Part shown: positions 9,023 through 10,972 of the stretch, piece after piece
How the letters are laid out: each line of letters opens with the position of its first letter
Position numbering within the stretch: the stretch's first letter is position 1
Origin: Akkermansiaceae bacterium
GTDB lineage: Bacteria > Verrucomicrobiota > Verrucomicrobiia > Verrucomicrobiales > Akkermansiaceae
Length of the DNA stretch: 10,972 bases
Direction: 5' to 3'
Assembly: GCA_025457805.1 (NCBI GenBank)
Contig: JALOTR010000031.1
Location: forward strand, 1-10,972
Translations under genes and position numbers: made by a program
The notes under the pieces: model-generated
Told to the model about the DNA's origin: nothing
Seen by the model: only the letters and a program-made list of their open reading frames with translations
Databases searched by the model: none

Positions 9023-9768
9023 ACAGGATTCTCCAAAGGCACATCGGCGAGTGAAGCACTGTTGAAGAGGCGGAGATCGAGTTTCACCCCCACATCGGCC
9101 GCGGGCTGGGCGACCGATTCGATATCATATCGATGCAGGGTCATTCCGAGCGCGGCCTTGAAGGTTTCCCGGCCTGCGACGGATTTCAGGATTTGCGGAT
9201 CCGTGACCGCCAGCGTGCCGGTGACGGCTTTGACATGGAGCGAATCATCATCCGCGGTGATGTTCGTGAAGTGGATCCATTTCCGCCAGCTGCCGAGGTA
9301 GATCACCGGAGCGGACCACGGTCCCGAGTGCGAGCGATAGCGCACCGAGGCGACCACCCGATGGTTCGCTTGTGGGTCGAGCATGGCGGCCGGTTCCAGC
9401 GCGGCATCGATGGATTCGGTTTGCTGCTGTTGCGCGGCGAGGTTGAAGAGCCCGGTCTGGACGACGGAGGTTCCGCCGGATGCGAGGTCCACTGGCAGGC
9501 CGGTCGTTTGATCGACCAGGCCGAAGGTCGCCTCCACTTCGATCTCATCGGGAAGGACCGGGTTGGCGTTGAACAACTGCAACTGGAAGCGTGCGTTCAC
9601 CGCCTCCCGGTCGTAAGCCGGATCACCATTCGCGGCCTCGGCGGCGAGAAGGAAATTCGATGGATTCGTGGCATCCACGGCGGCCGCCTGCACGGTCAGC
9701 ATGGCGCGGGCCTGCATCGCGGACAGGAACAGGCACCACAGGATGATGAGGGATGGAAAAAATCTCAC
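4321..9768 (-). CDS. Giant exported protein, beta-rich with central helical block
   Basis: I do not recognise a family. The start is GTG; residues 1-22 (MRFF..., hydrophobic core LIILWCLFL, cleavage after ARA) form a Sec signal peptide, and the next Met (18) would destroy it. Residues about 23-1160 are beta-rich, Gly/Thr/Pro-rich and without obvious short tandem repeats; they contain one tight Cys pair, DCRSGGCGG (C635, C640). Residues about 1165-1446 change character to Ala/Leu/Glu/Gln-rich helix, including a charged stretch near 1310-1345 (LQQAREALARANAVLGAAEE) that could form a coiled coil. Residues about 1447-1815 return to alternating beta strands and hold eight Cys (SGC, AQC, RTC, STC, VGC, VLC, YCPLC), so disulfides in an exported domain are likely. 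The last residue is Phe (SLGIDF), as in many outer-membrane barrels, which hints at outer-membrane or surface location but does not prove it. It ends 5 nt before the FN3-rich gene, so the two are probably co-translated and work together. The coding call is very safe; the function is unknown. Confidence 0.93.
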   Translation of the reverse strand: MRFFPSLIILWCLFLSAMQARAMLTVQAAAVDATNPSNFLLAAEAANGDPAYDREAVNARFQLQLFNANPVLPDEIEVEATFGLVDQTTGLPVDLASGGTSVVQTGLFNLAAQQQQTESIDAALEPAAMLDPQANHRVVASVRYRSHSGPWSAPVIYLGSWRKWIHFTNITADDDSLHVKAVTGTLAVTDPQILKSVAGRETFKAALGMTLHRYDIESVAQPAADVGVKLDLRLFNSASLADVPLENPVLTVTRPMLARTAGSPPDPVTDVWTQEISLAPAAGVALDPMADYQLEVTVSTLEPDNTPVPAVPALKTTSARRFLVLSGKLWFGGVETVFTQLANDPSPPMAFTAPDLYSTQLAVAEGSAPAAPGRRYGNGALLDVTYDPASGDATVTGGTQSLETTASDIVTLGGLRFIRGVIRMDSSGALLENGGVIFPSGFGISTSQSSLRHQAGLDLGPVALNHDFTLPFPSKTVNAPAGQYFYAFCDRLPIRFRTSEITWNVAAGSFEFSQTATSDPADPAGPVLTRQFMEEKLSNLAPLLADPTAANRPGNDAFLENITSTTPVTIATGSQGEALLTVQFDLGAGQMETHFPQGVSVTWSQGRFTVVANEITGPNYIETTTPITVGYKRDCRSGGCGGTSGPGQMVFTPADDKLHITPDGGLRAQGAITPERLRWGTTELVGGVSPPEGGSPYAHQTSQWSAGTFHAPGFFLPGSATMPVSEVQRPQSLLLSGVMNDGSYERPLTAGYRDGFADYAGLNLRAGAPGSKAGRSVLAGISTPDYDLNARSKYYIRAGGVTGIHEAQAFPGNHVMYEFDVVFDGLRLAFLDGENVESKTGGSLHVKSPVASFPGFDLDFKELKFLCQGQPGKMNLATEGETKSLAYWGTDFTPLSIEFAQPTTVGGCRSVTTGFLRVGAQTRFPSITPQKLHATLGFKGANGNLITKADQLDVDSRFTLPPSIQVLGAGGVPWEVTVTGSAYLNNPAPTTAINHSRPANGFLTFPATINVPWFEDMKVQFHVSASSTATTASALHVMGGWPSDPAHPNVHGWQDGSGKSYFTHKWFDEDHLAFPDGMTVTEYRSPATELYNARAQKRWLGVVDFDFPLQWEETQRRFTTSEPEIDDLLVLGNVHRQVRSLTPSTAELSFGLELDIPRVNTASLTAAVKEGISNQVADALSGALGVDLRNQIGNGISQLDGLLSERVNEVWKLPLNNAADPIASAVINGSSPASQLASLQNNLAGLNLDDEISTRIQSGRSAISGALEVVGTSGGRPNVGKMVKQLLQGSPISDVASLSEFTINSALAQVMPEIEPDLQQAREALARANAVLGAAEEKVLTQVAAVFPQNETALDNAASLAVADIEALISRNEWQLLDENNKRDRIRRLISERVMASAAVPKFQYIVRQHVQDTNEVFRAALDDVFGQVNHLMRAVIKREVAENVLGPDVRSPALGQMGPESGGSGKLVGINIEGYARINDESLRLLDINGRFEFNLPDSLQVQAHLRIMEMDANTPKSGCRVAEGTTASIVTVTARAQCDWISAPGTTLEVGAQFALIGGTPMGFDGYFAFNGEVSVGPVTVREMRLMAGFGTNGDTVSPKVWAYIGGKARGLYGGYESAVGVFLGRTCDDEVLKMIDPFIELALTESRVNRMEPITGVYFYGEAWFPLNEVFGIPSTCMLTLKAGAGSGFFAFIGKREGSAEDAVFVGCKQLYGVEGVVLCALRARGTMSILGALAVNIPPVEFPFIGKLPKDGIIGLAKSIATRLIGGSYVLRGEGEFELRFGYCPLCVDISRSIGLTWTISYPKASLGIDF

Positions 9769-9819
9769 GCAAAGTTTCCACCGAATCCGATTCTGAAGAT
9801 TACAGGAATTTTCCTGAAA
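9769..9819 (-). other. 51-nt intergenic spacer with short palindrome
   Basis: This spacer separates the Asp-box gene from the 1815-residue gene. It holds a perfect 6-bp inverted repeat, CAGGAA-AA-TTCCTG on the coding strand (9803-9816). It could fold as a 5-bp stem with a 4-nt loop. There is no U-run after it, so I do not call it an intrinsic terminator; a small operator or no function are equally possible. TGTAATCT just downstream (coding strand) faintly resembles a -10 element, but I see no convincing -35 partner. The spacer is the largest non-coding gap in the window and therefore the likeliest place for a promoter of the three downstream genes. Confidence 0.4.
9778..9782 (-). promoter_or_regulatory. 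Weak Shine-Dalgarno-like GGTGG before the GTG start
   Basis: GGTGG on the coding strand lies 9 nt before the GTG at 9768. It supports that codon as the start of the 1815-residue protein, together with the signal peptide that begins right there. The frame is open upstream back to the TGA of the previous gene, but I see no ATG or GTG in between. Confidence 0.35.
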
Positions 9820-10972
9820 TCATGGCTTCACGACCTTCACCCGGTAAAACTTCGCATTCTCGGTGGCATTCAGGTCCGTGATGGTCCTCACGTTTCCGGC
9901 GTCGTTGGTGCCGAATCCGGTGAGCTCCTGCCAGCCTCCAAGCGTGGTGCTCGTTTCGACGAAGTAGCTGCGGTCTGCAAGGCGCGGGGAGAATTGGAGT
10001 TGCATTTGACCGGGAAGACCTGGTGTTCGGCCGATTTCCTGAAGAAATCGCGAGCTGCGGTTGGTAGGGATGACGCCTGCGACGAATTCGAAATCATTCG
10101 CTTGCCCGTCCCCATCCGGATCCGCTATGGGTCCGGAGACGGAGGGATCGTTCAGTGCAATGGCATCGAAGTATTGCTGCTGCCATTCGCCCATCGCGCC
10201 GGGCGTGAATCGTGCGTAGGACCGACCGTTGGTGGCGACCCAGAAGTGACCTCGCTGATGAGGATTGAGTGCGACGTAGGTGGCGTTTGGAAAACGGAAA
10301 CCCGCCTTGGAGCATTCGCGCCAGAGCGCACCATTGTTGGATGAATAGTAGATCTTGAAATAGGCATCACCGAAACGTTTTGCGCATACCAGAACCTGCC
10401 CATCATGGGCATCAATGGCACGGACTTCTGAAAAGCCGGTGTTGGAAAACGGAGTATCGAGGTAGGTCCAGTTGGTGCCGTTGTTGGTCGAGTATGCGAG
10501 ACCGAGATGGCCATTCATCCCACCGAACCACAGGCGGCCCGTTGCTGAGTCCCGGGTGAAGTATCCCCAAGCATTCCAGTCGTAGAGCTTGTTGTTGGTT
10601 GGACCGGCGCTCGAATGTCCGGCCGAACCCCATGTCGCACCTCGATCATTGGAAATAAGAAAACCCACCCCATTCAACCATGCGAATCGCCGCGAAGGCG
10701 TGCTGGCATCTGCCTCCATGAAAACAAAATGGCTGAACTCATCTCCCCAGTTTCCTCCGGCGGGGACGCCAGTGGATTTGGTGAAGGCCACACCGCCATT
10801 CATGCTGCGATAGATGCCGGAGTTGGTGTTGGAGGTATCATGCACGGCGATGAGAATTTCATTCGCATCATCCGGCGCCACACAGCCGCTGATGATTTCA
10901 CTGCCCGATGGCAAACCGCTGCCTGTCACTCCGGCCACGTGCGTGAGCGACCAATTCACGCCATCATCAATC
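9820..10972 (-). CDS. Secreted Asp-box (BNR) beta-propeller protein, C-terminal part
   Basis: Partial: the reading frame is open to the right edge, where it reads IDDGVNWS, so the GTG at 10959 is an internal Val codon and not the start. Counting from that Val, Asp-box motifs (SxDxGxxW type) recur at about 52-59 (SMNGGVAF), 103-110 (SNDRGATW), 157-164 (STNNGTNW) and 206-213 (SSNNGALW), with another cut by the window edge. The spacing of 49-54 residues is that of propeller blades, as in sialidase/BNR, VPS10-like and GH74 proteins. At 280-285 there is a DPDGDG calcium-binding loop of the thrombospondin-3/dockerin-like kind. A C-terminal module with FVETSTTLGGWQ follows, a style common in Verrucomicrobiota exoproteins. 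Such proteins are normally exported, but the signal peptide is outside the window. No catalytic residues can be assigned: it could be a glycan-acting hydrolase or only a binding propeller. It ends in TGA, 51 nt before the next gene, so co-transcription is possible but not shown. Confidence 0.85.
   Translation of the reverse strand, partial: IDDGVNWSLTHVAGVTGSGLPSGSEIISGCVAPDDANEILIAVHDTSNTNSGIYRSMNGGVAFTKSTGVPAGGNWGDEFSHFVFMEADASTPSRRFAWLNGVGFLISNDRGATWGSAGHSSAGPTNNKLYDWNAWGYFTRDSATGRLWFGGMNGHLGLAYSTNNGTNWTYLDTPFSNTGFSEVRAIDAHDGQVLVCAKRFGDAYFKIYYSSNNGALWRECSKAGFRFPNATYVALNPHQRGHFWVATNGRSYARFTPGAMGEWQQQYFDAIALNDPSVSGPIADPDGDGQANDFEFVAGVIPTNRSSRFLQEIGRTPGLPGQMQLQFSPRLADRSYFVETSTTLGGWQELTGFGTNDAGNVRTITDLNATENAKFYRVKVVKP

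Noticed and set aside
9803..9816. Palindrome as an intrinsic terminator
   Set aside because: The stem is only 5-6 bp, AT-containing, and no T-run follows on the coding strand.
9133..10344. 403-codon open frame on the plus strand
   Set aside because: It lies antisense to two well-supported genes and runs across their intergenic spacer. Its product is Arg/Gly/His-rich with no domain or signal peptide, typical of the mirror frame of GC-rich coding DNA.
10957..10959. GTG as the start codon of the Asp-box gene
   Set aside because: The frame is open upstream to the window edge and reads IDDGVNWS, part of an Asp-box, so the real start lies outside.
1..10972. tRNA, rRNA, CRISPR array, IS element or phage genes
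   Set aside because: I looked for regularly spaced repeats, terminal inverted repeats and transposase or integrase motifs, and saw none; nearly all bases are accounted for by the four minus-strand genes.

Overview
The window is roughly 60% GC and almost completely filled by four large genes, all read on the minus strand (right to left). It looks like a chromosomal piece of a Gram-negative bacterium that makes very large exported proteins. The first gene ends with an Asp-box beta-propeller, a calcium-binding DPDGDG linker and a terminal 'FVETSTTLGGWQ'-type module. That combination is common in Verrucomicrobiota exoproteins (Luteolibacter/Verrucomicrobium-like), so I suggest that phylum. This is inference from protein style; no marker gene is present.

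Layout, in transcription order: (1) 10972-9820, the C-terminal part of a secreted Asp-box (BNR) propeller protein, with its start outside the window; (2) a 51-nt spacer with a short palindrome and a weak GGTGG Shine-Dalgarno-like site; (3) 9768-4321, a 1815-residue exported protein with a GTG start and no family I recognise: a long beta-rich region, a central helical block of about 280 residues, and a cysteine-rich C-terminal domain ending in Phe; (4) after 5 nt, 4315-626, a 1229-residue exported protein with a novel N-terminal domain followed by several fibronectin-III-like modules; (5) after 8 nt, 617 to beyond the left edge, the N-terminal 205 residues of an exported protein with FG-GAP/VCBS-like propeller units.

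The last three genes have Sec signal peptides and near-zero spacing, so they are probably one operon whose products act together in the periplasm, on the cell surface or outside the cell. The combination of a giant partly helical protein, an FN3-rich protein and an FG-GAP protein is not a system I can name. The most interesting possibility is a multi-protein surface or delivery assembly, perhaps Rhs/Tc-like if the last gene continues into YD/RHS repeats beyond the left edge; that is speculative.

A separate DNA-level signal is the heptamer TGTTAGA. It occurs seven times, with two more TGTTAG hexamers, in both orientations and three codon phases. By my reading it accounts for nearly all TTAG in the window. 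This argues for a genome-wide short motif, such as an uptake- or architecture-type sequence, rather than codon choice.

I see no tRNA, rRNA, CRISPR array, insertion sequence or strong terminator. No gene-free stretch exceeds about 50 bases.
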